Source: Acinetobacter genomosp. 15BJ (GTDB taxonomy: Bacteria; Pseudomonadota; Gammaproteobacteria; Pseudomonadales; Moraxellaceae). Taken from it: a stretch of DNA of 64,000 bases. The position numbers and the translations under genes are program-made. Within the stretch, counting starts at the first letter, position 1. Each line of letters begins with the position of its first letter. Below are positions 24,473-34,425 of the stretch, one piece after another. Under the pieces are notes generated by a model. The model worked only from the letters and a program-made list of their open reading frames with translations. It did not search any database and was not told the origin of the DNA. The stretch spans positions 257,530 through 321,529 of the forward strand of contig NZ_KE007351.1 in the NCBI RefSeq assembly GCF_000400715.1, written 5' to 3'.

Positions 24473-27400
24473 TCAAATCCACAGGTTTTCTTGCTTAATT
24501 GTATGTAATAACAATATAAAAACTATACAAAGAGTTACATTACCAAATGCTGAATTGATAAAACTTAATTTAATTTCACGACTTTTTCGTGTCATATCAG
24601 GTGGATAATTATCCAGTTTTAATTCCGTATGATCAGGCAAAATGCATTTCAATCCTAATACAAGACTTTCAACAGACCAATTGATTCTTGGTCTATTTTG
24701 TTTATCGAAACAGTATTGAAAATGAATGAAATTTTTTCTAACTTTGCCATGTTCTTTAAGAGTTTTTAGCGCAATCATAATCTGCTTTTGAACATTCTTC
24801 TGCATTGATGGAATATCTAAACATTTTTTCACATCAAAACCTTTCTTCAAAGCATATTCATATAGCGTAATCAATTCACCATCATCAAGGAAATCACTTT
24901 CTTGAAACTTTTTCACGGCCATCCATTTTGTTGCCAGCTTTTTACTACGGGTAACCCAAATGTGATCCTCGTACGATTTATACTTTATATAATCATGTAT
25001 CACTGTAGAGACAAATAAATTTTTACTTTCTGTAGGCCGAGATAGTTTGACTGAATCAACTTTATTTACTGCTTGTGAGGCATGATAAAAATCAAACTGC
25101 CTGTCTTTTTGAATCACGTGATTGAGATCAATAATATCTTCTTTCGATCCTTTTATATCACCTTGTAGAATCTGTTTGATCGCAGTCTCATGGCTTGTAC
25201 ATGGCAGGTGATAGATTCGATCGACCACCAACAAATCAAGTATGTGTAGATAATGTGATGCTGTTTGCTCTATGGTGCCGTGCCCCATCCAATCGGCAAG
25301 TAACCGCCACTTATGTTGTATAACAGCCTCATTTTGAATTGCAGTATCTCCAAACAAATGCTTACGCATCTTCTTACACTGGCTCCACCCATAGTCTGTA
25401 TAGGTCATGACCATTTCTTTTGAGCCTAGCCAAGCTATTGCTAGATGATTCGCTGCACTATGTCTAAAATTATGGAATGTATAGCCGTGACCTTCTCCTA
25501 GTATCTTGTCAAAAATCATCTGGGTCATTTCGCTAATATAAGTTGCACTTAAAATTTCGCTATCATTAGCAAAAATCAATTTTTCCGTATGATTTGTTTT
25601 AACAGGATTATGCATAATACATTGCTTTATATGCTGCTGAACCAATGCTAACTCAGCATCTAGCATAACGGCATTCAAATCGAGCTGACGCTTTGCATTT
25701 TGACTTTTTAGTTTTCGGTAAACATTATTACGTAAGTTAATGTGAATGTTAACAATTTTTCCTTGTGTATCATGATTCCATATCAGCTCAGGACAAATGA
25801 CCTCAGCGAGGGTTAGGCCACGAATTTCATTCAAACGCATTCCTAATCGAAATGCGAGTAAATACATGAGCTGTAGTTGATATAAATACTCTCGCTCTTT
25901 AGACGTCTCACTTTGTTCAATCTTTAAGGTGAGCACCTGCTTGAGCTGATTAAATAGTTTCGGACTAATCAATTTTGCATCACAAAATTGCACCCGTTGA
26001 TAATCATTATACTTAAACGTACTAACTTTAGGCACTTGATATTGCTTCATACAAAATGTATGAAATGCTTTTAGTCGGCCAAATGCATACTGTGCTCGCC
26101 CATGATTAGCCTTTGGATCAGATTCTCGTTTCGCTTGGTCACGATCATCAATGCTATTTAGAATTGCTTCGTATAGTTCCTCACAATCTTCTTGATTCAT
26201 AGTTTCTATATCATCCGTAAACATATAGATATGAAATAAATAATCTTTGGCGATGCTACTTAAATAGCGTTCGATACTATTTAACTTCTTGTTTTGAGCT
26301 TTAAGATGAAAGATCCAAGCCAGTAGCCTGAGCTGCGCTTCGATGATATTTTTTTCATATATACCGCTTACTAATTTCTTTTGTTCTAGACGTTGCTGAA
26401 TCTGTTTCCATCGCATCCATTTAATTCGCTCACTTTTACGTTGTCTCTTGTGACTCTCATTTTTTTCCGTTTGATCTCGTTCAAATAACATCAACTCAAA
26501 AGGGATTTCTTTGAGTTGCTGATGTGCTGTAATCAAGTCTGGCTTGACGAATTCAGTATGTAGAGGAATTATCCTTTGCTTATCATCGGGCAAGGTTTGA
26601 TCTTGATCTATGAACAAATCAAACCAAGACCGCACCTGATCCATAGGAGTTAAAGACACTGTCTTTAAGCGATTTTGCATTACCTCACTTAAACACATGT
26701 CTAAGCCTGAATTTGGGTCTAACTCAATAGCTAAATTCAAATTCTCGAAAGGCGTAAGTGAGCGGATCTCTTCTAACTTTGCATCACTACGGCGTAAGAG
26801 TTTCTTCAATCCAGTCATTTGATAATTGAGATCAAGCTCTTTCGGCAATCGACCTAATACTGTTGAAATAGACTCAAGTACAAGTCGAGGGGTCTGTGTA
26901 TACAAAGCCTGAGCAGTTCGTTTTTTTATCCCTTGTATATACAATTGTGAATAGGGGTTCAACCAAATATGGCGCCACTGATAGACCTGTCTATTATCAA
27001 TCTGATTACCATAAGCACGTTGCTGTACTCGGTAGTGCAGCACTAGTGGGTTAATAATTTTTTTGTAATCTGCATGGTATAGCTTAGAACAGACCTGTAG
27101 TTCACCCTCAATGATTGCATTAATTAAAGTATTTCCTATAGCCGTTAAATGACTTAAATCACTACAACCTGAACAATACATCAAACTTAGATAAAAACTA
27201 CCCCATATCCAATCCACTGTGATTTCTTCATGGCACGGATCATTCCAATATTCTTTTAATGCTATGGCGATATGAAAATGCTGCTGCCCAAGTCGAAGGT
27301 GTGCTTCAGTACTTCGAATTTGTCGTGGGATTGGATCAAAGAATGTGGTCTTTGGCCATACTTTTATAGGATAAGCCAGTGGTGTTTCTGATAAGTAATC

Positions 27401-27646
27401 CTGACGCAGGGATAAAAAATACTGTTCACAATCCTGAATATAGGGCTTTTGAGCATCTTTACTGGTTAGTTTTTTCTGCTCTAAAAAACATATTAATTCA
27501 TCATAAAACTCATACCAGAGAGCATTCAACTTGTAATCTAATAATTCAGAATTATCACTTAACTTTTTAATCTGATTCCTCATCTCAGAAAAGACAGAAT
27601 CAACCTGTTCTCTAATCTTCGCTATCAGCAGATCATTTTTTTTCAT
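24473..27646 (-). CDS. very large tyrosine recombinase (third gene of recombinase operon)
   Basis: A 1,057-residue protein whose central-C-terminal part is a tyrosine recombinase. The active-site set is visible: Arg in LAFRLGMRLNEIRGL (~residue 600), HNFRHSAANH supplying His/Arg (~722), GHGTIEQTASHYLH supplying His and the nucleophilic Tyr (~788-800). About 570 residues precede the catalytic part and ~250 follow; the last 25 are hydrophobic and may be junction-derived, because IS3 debris begins right after the stop. ATGA overlap (4 bp) with the upstream partner implies translational coupling. No precise family recognised; the paired architecture recalls Tn554-type TnpA/TnpB and RIT elements. 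Confidence 0.78.
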   Translation of the reverse strand: MKKNDLLIAKIREQVDSVFSEMRNQIKKLSDNSELLDYKLNALWYEFYDELICFLEQKKLTSKDAQKPYIQDCEQYFLSLRQDYLSETPLAYPIKVWPKTTFFDPIPRQIRSTEAHLRLGQQHFHIAIALKEYWNDPCHEEITVDWIWGSFYLSLMYCSGCSDLSHLTAIGNTLINAIIEGELQVCSKLYHADYKKIINPLVLHYRVQQRAYGNQIDNRQVYQWRHIWLNPYSQLYIQGIKKRTAQALYTQTPRLVLESISTVLGRLPKELDLNYQMTGLKKLLRRSDAKLEEIRSLTPFENLNLAIELDPNSGLDMCLSEVMQNRLKTVSLTPMDQVRSWFDLFIDQDQTLPDDKQRIIPLHTEFVKPDLITAHQQLKEIPFELMLFERDQTEKNESHKRQRKSERIKWMRWKQIQQRLEQKKLVSGIYEKNIIEAQLRLLAWIFHLKAQNKKLNSIERYLSSIAKDYLFHIYMFTDDIETMNQEDCEELYEAILNSIDDRDQAKRESDPKANHGRAQYAFGRLKAFHTFCMKQYQVPKVSTFKYNDYQRVQFCDAKLISPKLFNQLKQVLTLKIEQSETSKEREYLYQLQLMYLLAFRLGMRLNEIRGLTLAEVICPELIWNHDTQGKIVNIHINLRNNVYRKLKSQNAKRQLDLNAVMLDAELALVQQHIKQCIMHNPVKTNHTEKLIFANDSEILSATYISEMTQMIFDKILGEGHGYTFHNFRHSAANHLAIAWLGSKEMVMTYTDYGWSQCKKMRKHLFGDTAIQNEAVIQHKWRLLADWMGHGTIEQTASHYLHILDLLVVDRIYHLPCTSHETAIKQILQGDIKGSKEDIIDLNHVIQKDRQFDFYHASQAVNKVDSVKLSRPTESKNLFVSTVIHDYIKYKSYEDHIWVTRSKKLATKWMAVKKFQESDFLDDGELITLYEYALKKGFDVKKCLDIPSMQKNVQKQIMIALKTLKEHGKVRKNFIHFQYCFDKQNRPRINWSVESLVLGLKCILPDHTELKLDNYPPDMTRKSREIKLSFINSAFGNVTLCIVFILLLHTIKQENLWI

Positions 27647-29481
27647 GATAAACCCTCATTCTGAGTAGTCAGGCTGATTGAGAGATGCTCAATATGCAAC
27701 TGCTTAATCATGCGATCAATACTCTGGGTAAACTGATTTATATACTGCGGTAAGGATGCAGATGAATAGCGGTAAAAGAGCTCCTGATTGCGTTGATCAT
27801 GCCCATAAATGGCTTGTATTACATTAAATGCAACACTCTGCTCCATTAGTATGTTCATATCAAAATGACGTAACCAATTGTTATACAAGCTGCTGAGCTG
27901 ATGCTTCTCCATATAATCATTAACCCAACTACGTTTGAGGGCAAAAATTTTAATCTTTTTACTGGCCCATTCCTGAGCTGAACTAGGTAAGTCATTGGGA
28001 TAGAAGATGACTTGCCCAAAAAGATCTTGCAGAGTAATCCTTTTACCAAACACATATTTGAGTAAATCTGCATACTGTTGTATCACCGTATTTAAAAATT
28101 GGATATAACGTTTAACGGCTTGGATGAAAAATTGAGGCAACGGTATATATCGACCGTCTTTACGAGATCGACTGTTTTTCTTATCATTAACGTACAGCAA
28201 TTTCATCCTTAAATCGTAATCACTATAATTTCCTAATAAATTCTCACGAGGACGGAGAGTCAGACACAATAAACTGATATGCCACATCCAAACGCTATAA
28301 GCATTTATTCGCTCGATCAGATGCTGATGAAGCTGTACCTTGTCAGAACAAGTTGCATGTAAGCGTGTAAAGAATTGAGAGACATAGTTTTGGTTTAACG
28401 CCAATTGACTGCCAAAACGCAGTGATAAATTCTGCTTATTTTCTTCAAATTGATTTTTTACAATTTGAATTTCTTGCTTAGTCTCTTTAATGTCGAGTGT
28501 ATCTAAATAGATTAAATAATTCTGATTCAATTCAGTTGTCGGAACACCATTGTAATAACTACTTGGTAACTCATGATCACTGTCCTTGCCAGAAAGCACA
28601 TGAGCAATATATTCATTGAAAGTACGATGGAAAATATAGAAATACAGCTGAGCTTGTAGTTTCTCTACAGTAATCGAGCCGATCCCTTGGTTCACTGTCC
28701 ATTCTTTTATTTTTTTATTAATATCATTCACCATAAGCACGTGTTGAGACTCATGAAGCACAATGTATTCGAACCAACTACTTGATAAATGCAGATCATG
28801 TGTCACAGTCTGATTTAGCTGATGATGCTTTAAAATATCAACTTTCTGTTCTGTAATATCTAAATGTAATCTAAGAATATACTCTGGTTTTTTATGACTT
28901 TTACTTTTTATCAAAACACCTTCATCAATCAATTGCTGAAATTGAAGTAAATGCATCGGTGATAAGCCTGTCGCAAGACTCAATAAACACGCGGCTGCTA
29001 TTGCGGCATCATTGGGATGAGCATTGTAAAGCTCGCTTTTTAGTAAATATATCAGATGTTGAATAACATCCTTACTCATAAAATGAGTGTTGGTCACAAA
29101 CGGCTGTAGACGTCTCTGACGATGCCTCATCAAATGTTCACTCTGCGGATTAAGTACAGCGTTAAATCTAGCAGTAGACCTATCTGTCGTATGTACAGAA
29201 ATTCCTTCATCTATATATTCTACGTCCCCCTCTTCATCATAAAGGACCTCTTGGCACGTCCTAATGTATCCTGGATAACTTTTGATGAGCTGTCTTTGCT
29301 CTTGCTTTCTTTGGAAGATTTTTAATTTCTTTTTTGTTGGCCAATCATTCATTTTTATTTTTTTACGACGTTGCCGTTGAACAATTTTCCTTTGTACTAG
29401 CCTTTTAAATATAATTTTCAAATCATGTAAGTAATTACGAATTTTGGTCTGATTGAACACCTGATTATTAGAATAATTATC
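27643..29481 (-). pseudogene. 3' part of a split 771-residue recombinase-like gene
   Basis: Encodes 605 residues from an accidental GTG at 29460 (611 if read from the junction). It is recombinase-like at its end: LCLTLRPRENLLG as the first Arg box, LRHFDMN where HxxR is expected (the Arg is not conserved), and IYGHDQRNQELFYRYSS as the GH...Y box. Joining it to 33946-34425 through one copy of the ATC duplication keeps the frame: SDWD-NYSNNQVFNQTKIRNY. So one gene was split by the composite transposon. It may still be translated from the GTG, but no ribosome site is evident. Possibly a regulatory or structural partner of the 1,057-residue enzyme. Confidence 0.8.
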
Positions 29482-29523
29482 TGATATGTGCTGAATTAGC
29501 AGGAGACTTTCACTTGGGATATG

Positions 29524-30378
29524 CTAGGCAGCTAACCGATAAAAGTTCTCTGCTATTTGATTTGGCGTTTTAAAATCCAAACTCTTTTGAATTCTTCGCT
29601 GATTATAAAATAACACAATGTATTTTGTAATATCTGCTTTAGCTTCATCTCTGGTTTTATAGTTGCAATGATGCACTAATTCATTCTTGAGTATGCCCCA
29701 GAAACTTTCAATCGGTGCATTATCGTAACAGTCCCCACGTTTGCTCATTGAACCTTGAAAATCACATTTTTCCAGTATCTTTCGATATTCATGGCTGCAA
29801 TATTGGCTGCCTCTGTCCGAATGAACAATTAAGCCTTTCGTTGGTTTTTGATTACGAATCGCCATAGTCAGTGCATTGCAAACAAGTTGTGCGGTCATAC
29901 GCTCATTTAAGCTATAGCCAACCACTTGTTTCGTGTACAGGTCTTTTACTGCTGCCAAGTATAACCAACCTTCAGCAGTCCAAATGTATGTAATATCGCT
30001 TGACCATGCAAGATTGGGCTTAGTCATTGAAAACTGTTGCTCTAGTAAATTTGCGTAGATCGCTCGATTATGATCACTCTTCGTAGTTCTTTTGAAACGC
30101 TTATGACGCTTACAATACAGCTGGTTGAGCTTTTTTATTTGACGTACAGCATACGTACTGATTTTGATACCTTGCGCTTGTAAATGCTTAGTTAATCGAA
30201 TATAGCCATAGCTTTGTTTAGTTTCCTCATGAGCTATTTTGACCAAAATTGTCTGTTGATTTCGCTGAACCAATCTTTTATTCATGCCTCGTTTTAGCCA
30301 ATCATAAAATCGTGACACTGAAACGTGAAGTAATCTAGCCATAAAGCTAATCGGGAATAAATGTCTTTGCTGTTTCAT
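29524..30378 (-). CDS. IS3-family OrfB (rve DDE transposase), copy A
   Basis: 284 residues. Opens with the HTH_21-like region (ISFMARLLHVSVSRFYDWLK). The integrase core carries WSSDITYIW (first Asp), LIVHSDRGSQY (second Asp) and NAPIESFWGILKNE (Glu). In IS3 elements the active transposase is an OrfAB fusion made by -1 frameshifting, and the A6G heptamer in orfA supplies the slip site here. Only 11 bp separate the two frames. Confidence 0.92.
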   Translation of the reverse strand: MKQQRHLFPISFMARLLHVSVSRFYDWLKRGMNKRLVQRNQQTILVKIAHEETKQSYGYIRLTKHLQAQGIKISTYAVRQIKKLNQLYCKRHKRFKRTTKSDHNRAIYANLLEQQFSMTKPNLAWSSDITYIWTAEGWLYLAAVKDLYTKQVVGYSLNERMTAQLVCNALTMAIRNQKPTKGLIVHSDRGSQYCSHEYRKILEKCDFQGSMSKRGDCYDNAPIESFWGILKNELVHHCNYKTRDEAKADITKYIVLFYNQRRIQKSLDFKTPNQIAENFYRLAA

Positions 30379-30389
30379 ATAGGCGTACC

Positions 30390-30689
30390 TTACTGACTTT
30401 CTTTCGCAAAGTACGCTGCTGCCTTTTTTAGAAATTCACGTTCCATTTCAGCTGTTTTGAGCTGTTGTTTGAGCTTTTTATTTTCTTCGAGTAAGGCATT
30501 TAGATCAGGTGAATATTGTTTAGTGCCTGCTAAGGTGCCAGTCTTTGCTTTATTATTCCAATTTGAAAGAGTTTGCATTGAAATGCCAAGTTGTCTGGCT
30601 GTTTCCGATACATTGCCTTGATTGGCTTCAATCAATTTTATTGCTTCAACTTTAAATTCTGCGGTGTAAGTCTTCTGTTTCTTGCTCAT
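30390..30689 (-). CDS. IS3-family OrfA (HTH protein), copy A
   Basis: 99 residues with an HTH_Tnp_1 domain (AEFKVEAIKLIEANQGNVSE, ARQLGISMQTLSNW) and a leucine-zipper tail ending FLKKAAAYFAKESQ. The slippery AAAAAAG (reverse strand of 30423-30429) falls in this tail, at LKKA. It binds the IS ends and regulates transposition. Confidence 0.92.
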   Translation of the reverse strand: MSKKQKTYTAEFKVEAIKLIEANQGNVSETARQLGISMQTLSNWNNKAKTGTLAGTKQYSPDLNALLEENKKLKQQLKTAEMEREFLKKAAAYFAKESQ

Positions 30690-30755
30690 GGTAAACTCCT
30701 GATGAGTGTCTATAGTTTACCAAGTTAAAACCTCCTGTTTTCTCAGCACACATCA

Positions 30756-31028
30756 CACAATGAAAATTTACTCTTACCTCTGAATGCCAAGAGTTTGGGG
30801 AAAGAGTTTAGAGAGGCTTGCAAAATGCTAGGGATTGAAGATCTGCGCTTTCATGATTTAAGACATGAAGGATGTACTAGACTTGCAGAACAAAGCTTTA
30901 CGATTCCTGAAATTCAAAAAGTAAGTTTGCATGATTCTTGGAGTAGCCTCCAACGATATGTTTCGGTAAAGGCTAGAAGAAATGTAATGCAGTTTGAGGA
31001 GGTGCTACGCCTCATTGATGAAACGTAG
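30756..31028 (+). pseudogene. 3' fragment of a tyrosine integrase
   Basis: Open frame from the IS edge to 31028. FREACKMLGIEDLRFHDLRH provides the HxxR box, followed by AEQSFTIPEIQKVSLHDSWS and the nucleophile region SLQRYVSVKARRN. The N-terminal domains and first Arg are lost to the left IS. It probably belonged to a genomic island carrying the AlpA/PrtN genes beside it. Ends tail-to-tail, overlapping the PrtN-like gene by 17 bp. Confidence 0.8.
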
Positions 31029-31284
31029 CAAAATCTTTTGAGGCTTCAGAGTATTGTTTATCTAAAAAGTTGGCTAGGTCCTTAACGTGCACTAGAAATG
31101 GGGCACGTTTACTTTTATCCAGTTTAAATACTGAAAAAGGAAACTCACAGTTATTTGCCTTTCTCAATGCTTCGGCTTTACTTAAATGTGGATAATAGTC
31201 TTTGACGATTATCATAAGCTCAACTGTTATGGAGCGATATTTTATAAACAAGTATTCGTTCATACTCATCTGGAATGTGCTCAT
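31012..31284 (-). CDS. PrtN-like (pyocin activator family) small regulator 1
   Basis: 90 residues resembling the PrtN/pyocin-activator family: NEYLFIKYRSITVELMIIVK, DYYPHLSKAEALRKANNCEFP and the end motif APFLVHVKDLANFLDKQY. PrtN is a DNA-binding activator in Pseudomonas; the relatives in islands act as excision or prophage regulators. Third gene of a three-gene operon; ATGA overlap with the AlpA-like gene. Confidence 0.72.
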   Translation of the reverse strand: MSTFQMSMNEYLFIKYRSITVELMIIVKDYYPHLSKAEALRKANNCEFPFSVFKLDKSKRAPFLVHVKDLANFLDKQYSEASKDFATFHQ

Positions 31285-31559
31285 TTAAAATTAACCTCCA
31301 CCTTTTTACTTCTTGCCCTAAGCCAAATACTGATTTGACTTTCTGCCCAAGTTGGTATGCTAGATGTTAAATAGGTGGGTTTAGGAAAATCTCCACTACG
31401 AACCATTTTCCAAAAAGTGGATTCTGCTATATTCAACAAGCCTTTGCTAGCAGGCCTGTATGAAAGTCTGCGTCTATGTCCACTACGATCCACATAGTCC
31501 TTTGCTTGACGTTCAGTATAGTTCACTAAGTCCTTTACACGATAGCGAGCTTCTAACAT
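31281..31559 (-). CDS. AlpA-like transcriptional regulator
   Basis: 92 residues. The C-terminal two-thirds is a MerR/AlpA-type winged helix: GLLNIAESTFWKMVRSGDFP, KPTYLTSSIPTWAESQISIW. AlpA proteins switch on excision or integrase genes of cryptic prophages and P4-like islands. Sandwiched between two PrtN-like genes in one operon, with the integrase relic downstream, this looks like the control cassette of a captured integrative element. Confidence 0.78.
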   Translation of the reverse strand: MLEARYRVKDLVNYTERQAKDYVDRSGHRRRLSYRPASKGLLNIAESTFWKMVRSGDFPKPTYLTSSIPTWAESQISIWLRARSKKVEVNFK

Positions 31560-31579
31560 TTAATTTCTCCTACCATTTT

Positions 31580-31870
31580 TCAACTTACTGACTGGATCGC
31601 TTTTTGTACTTTGTTTTGAAAGATCGAGTACTGGGTACGGTAAATATGATCAATCGCTTCAGCAAGCTCCTGTAGATTTACAAAAAATGCCCCTTTCTGA
31701 CTTTCATCAATTCGGTAACATGTAAATGGAAATCGTTTTTCACGGGCCCTTGCTAACATGTTCTCCTTGCTTAGATTCGGATAATATTCCTTTACAACAT
31801 CTTCAAGTTTTATGTGTACTGATCGGTATTTTAAAAATAGGTAATCGCGGGTTGTTAAATCTATAACCAT
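31580..31870 (-). CDS. PrtN-like small regulator 2
   Basis: 96 residues, paralogous to the product of 31012-31284: RDYLFLKYRSVHIKLEDVVK, EYYPNLSKENMLARAREKRF, GAFFVNLQELAEAIDHIY. First gene of the operon, followed after 20 bp by the AlpA-like gene. A duplicated PrtN pair around AlpA is unusual in my experience. Confidence 0.72.
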   Translation of the reverse strand: MVIDLTTRDYLFLKYRSVHIKLEDVVKEYYPNLSKENMLARAREKRFPFTCYRIDESQKGAFFVNLQELAEAIDHIYRTQYSIFQNKVQKAIQSVS

Positions 31871-32064
31871 GATTCATTTCCTTTCATGTCCTATGGACAA
31901 GAGTGTTTAAAGTTGTGTAGGTGTGTGATCACGTTTCTTATTATTCACTTTAGGGTTGGTGTAAATAAGGAATCAACAGCCGTAAAAATAACTTTTTGAA
32001 AATATAAAAATGTACAATCTGCACGGGTAGGTATGATTAATGGTTTAAATCGAACAAAGTCGCT

Positions 32065-32671
32065 ATGAAAGTATTTGATAAAAGCTCAATGGATGAATTG
32101 GAAGCTGAGATATTGAACCAATATCTTAATATTGTCTGGTTGGAAGATTATTTGAATAATGGTTTGAAGCATGTTGAGCTTGTCATTAATTTTGATATGG
32201 AGGGTAGACCTGAGCCAAAAACAATTGAAGACTGGAGAGGGGCGCCTATTATTGGGATTGAAGTAAAAATAAAAAGAAAGCAAAATCTTGGTTCACAACA
32301 CTTCAAGCAACAATTGTATTTTACAGTGGAGGAATATAATTCTATCTATAGGGAGATGGAGGAGAGCTGTAACGATCCTAAATATGACTTCTTAGATCTA
32401 AAATTTGGATATTCGATTCGTGAATTGATTTGCCTGCTGGATCAAATAACAGCATTGAGAGGAGAGTTGTGTAATCTGAATGATAAAGAAGGGTCTAAGG
32501 CTTACAAAGAGATACTTCATCAATATATTGGTATAGACACACTTACTTATGGAATTAAGAATCCATCCTTAAGACAACGGATTGCTAAAGGCAGAAGCAC
32601 TCAAGGTGAGTATCAGAAAGCAGTAAAGGAAAAGAAGAAAATTTTTTTTGATTTATTGGTGAAACAGGTAC
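32065..32671 (+). pseudogene. hypothetical gene truncated by IS copy B
   Basis: Encodes ~202 native residues (MKVFDKSSMDELEAEILNQY...), mostly acidic/charged helices with no recognised domain. At 32671 it runs into the right IS, whose sequence supplies ~30 foreign residues before a stop at 32763. It is divergent from the PrtN/AlpA operon across a 194-bp gap that should hold both promoters. Confidence 0.6.
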
Positions 32672-32713
32672 TGATATGTGCTGAATTAGCAGGAGACTTT
32701 CACTTGGGATATG

Positions 32714-33568
32714 CTAGGCAGCTAACCGATAAAAGTTCTCTGCTATTTGATTTGGCGTTTTAAAATCCAAACTCTTTTGAATTCTTCGCTGATTATAAAA
32801 TAACACAATGTATTTTGTAATATCTGCTTTAGCTTCATCTCTGGTTTTATAGTTGCAATGATGCACTAATTCATTCTTGAGTATGCCCCAGAAACTTTCA
32901 ATCGGTGCATTATCGTAACAGTCCCCACGTTTGCTCATTGAACCTTGAAAATCACATTTTTCCAGTATCTTTCGATATTCATGGCTGCAATATTGGCTGC
33001 CTCTGTCCGAATGAACAATTAAGCCTTTCGTTGGTTTTTGATTACGAATCGCCATAGTCAGTGCATTGCAAACAAGTTGTGCGGTCATACGCTCATTTAA
33101 GCTATAGCCAACCACTTGTTTCGTGTACAGGTCTTTTACTGCTGCCAAGTATAACCAACCTTCAGCAGTCCAAATGTATGTAATATCGCTTGACCATGCA
33201 AGATTGGGCTTAGTCATTGAAAACTGTTGCTCTAGTAAATTTGCGTAGATCGCTCGATTATGATCACTCTTCGTAGTTCTTTTGAAACGCTTATGACGCT
33301 TACAATACAGCTGGTTGAGCTTTTTTATTTGACGTACAGCATACGTACTGATTTTGATACCTTGCGCTTGTAAATGCTTAGTTAATCGAATATAGCCATA
33401 GCTTTGTTTAGTTTCCTCATGAGCTATTTTGACCAAAATTGTCTGTTGATTTCGCTGAACCAATCTTTTATTCATGCCTCGTTTTAGCCAATCATAAAAT
33501 CGTGACACTGAAACGTGAAGTAATCTAGCCATAAAGCTAATCGGGAATAAATGTCTTTGCTGTTTCAT
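32714..33568 (-). CDS. IS3-family OrfB transposase, copy B
   Basis: 284 residues identical to the product of 29524-30378, with the same DDE residues. Intact. Confidence 0.92.
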   Translation of the reverse strand: MKQQRHLFPISFMARLLHVSVSRFYDWLKRGMNKRLVQRNQQTILVKIAHEETKQSYGYIRLTKHLQAQGIKISTYAVRQIKKLNQLYCKRHKRFKRTTKSDHNRAIYANLLEQQFSMTKPNLAWSSDITYIWTAEGWLYLAAVKDLYTKQVVGYSLNERMTAQLVCNALTMAIRNQKPTKGLIVHSDRGSQYCSHEYRKILEKCDFQGSMSKRGDCYDNAPIESFWGILKNELVHHCNYKTRDEAKADITKYIVLFYNQRRIQKSLDFKTPNQIAENFYRLAA

Positions 33569-33579
33569 ATAGGCGTACC

Positions 33580-33879
33580 TTACTGACTTTCTTTCGCAAA
33601 GTACGCTGCTGCCTTTTTTAGAAATTCACGTTCCATTTCAGCTGTTTTGAGCTGTTGTTTGAGCTTTTTATTTTCTTCGAGTAAGGCATTTAGATCAGGT
33701 GAATATTGTTTAGTGCCTGCTAAGGTGCCAGTCTTTGCTTTATTATTCCAATTTGAAAGAGTTTGCATTGAAATGCCAAGTTGTCTGGCTGTTTCCGATA
33801 CATTGCCTTGATTGGCTTCAATCAATTTTATTGCTTCAACTTTAAATTCTGCGGTGTAAGTCTTCTGTTTCTTGCTCAT
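33580..33879 (-). CDS. IS3-family OrfA, copy B
   Basis: 99 residues identical to the product of 30390-30689, with the same A6G slip site. Intact. Confidence 0.92.
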   Translation of the reverse strand: MSKKQKTYTAEFKVEAIKLIEANQGNVSETARQLGISMQTLSNWNNKAKTGTLAGTKQYSPDLNALLEENKKLKQQLKTAEMEREFLKKAAAYFAKESQ

Positions 33880-33945
33880 GGTAAACTCCTGATGAGTGTC
33901 TATAGTTTACCAAGTTAAAACCTCCTGTTTTCTCAGCACACATCA

Positions 33946-34425
33946 ATCCCAGTCACTAAACGTAACTAGTCCATCCTTCAGTTTTAGCATATATTGTATA
34001 AAGCACTGTAATAGTCTCTGGCTTTCATCCTTTAAATCCAGTTCAGCTTCAATGTTTTGGATCAGAGGTTTAGCGATAAACCGTAGTAAATCAAAAACCT
34101 CTTTTTGCTTTGCTTGAGAATCCGCTAATTCGGCAATTTTTTCATAGAGTGCATAAATGAAATAACTCGATCTAAAAACAAGATACGACACATTATCATT
34201 TTTAAATTCTAGATCTACTCCAAAATATGTTAATGCAGCAACGTCATATTTTTCGCCAAGTTTACGATCTCTAATAATTGATTTAAAAATTTGTCGAGCA
34301 CGGTGTCTTAAGTGCTGAAAGGCTTTCAAATCTTCGTGATCTAAATCATCAAATTCTTTAGCAACAAACCTTGTCTTGCACTGATGATATTGATCTAAAA
34401 ATTGCTGTTCCATTAACTCACTCAA
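33946..34425 (-). pseudogene. 5' part of the split recombinase-like gene
   Basis: 160 codons (MSELMEQQFLDQYHQCKTRF ... GLVTFSDWD), after which an IS-derived TGA stops translation. It is helical and charged with no domain of its own. The start overlaps the end of the small gene upstream by 8 bp, as expected for a coupled operon. The continuation is at 29478-27643 (see that entry). Full protein would be 771 residues. Confidence 0.8.

Larger units (their letters stand above)
29482..30755 (-). mobile_element. IS3-family insertion sequence, copy A
   Basis: 1,274 bp. The ends are TGATATGTGCTGAATTAGCA and, from the other side, TGATGTGTGCTGAGAAAACA (imperfect inverted repeats with TG...CA termini). 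Contains orfA and orfB with an A6G slip site between them. It appears identical to 32672-33945. Confidence 0.92.
29482..33945. mobile_element. composite transposon: two direct IS3-family copies around a 1.9-kb cassette
   Basis: Two 1,274-bp IS copies in the same orientation enclose 30756-32671. The outer flanks are ATC at 29479-29481 and ATC at 33946-33948, a 3-bp target duplication, whereas the inner flanks (CAC at 30756, TAC at 32669) differ. This is the signature of transposition as one 4,464-bp unit. Removal of the unit plus one ATC restores an open frame across the junction, independently supporting the boundaries. Confidence 0.85.
32672..33945 (-). mobile_element. IS3-family insertion sequence, copy B
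   Basis: 1,274 bp, same length, ends and encoded proteins as copy A. It truncates the gene at 32065 on its left and, with its right end, supplies the TGA that now stops the recombinase 5' part. Confidence 0.92.
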
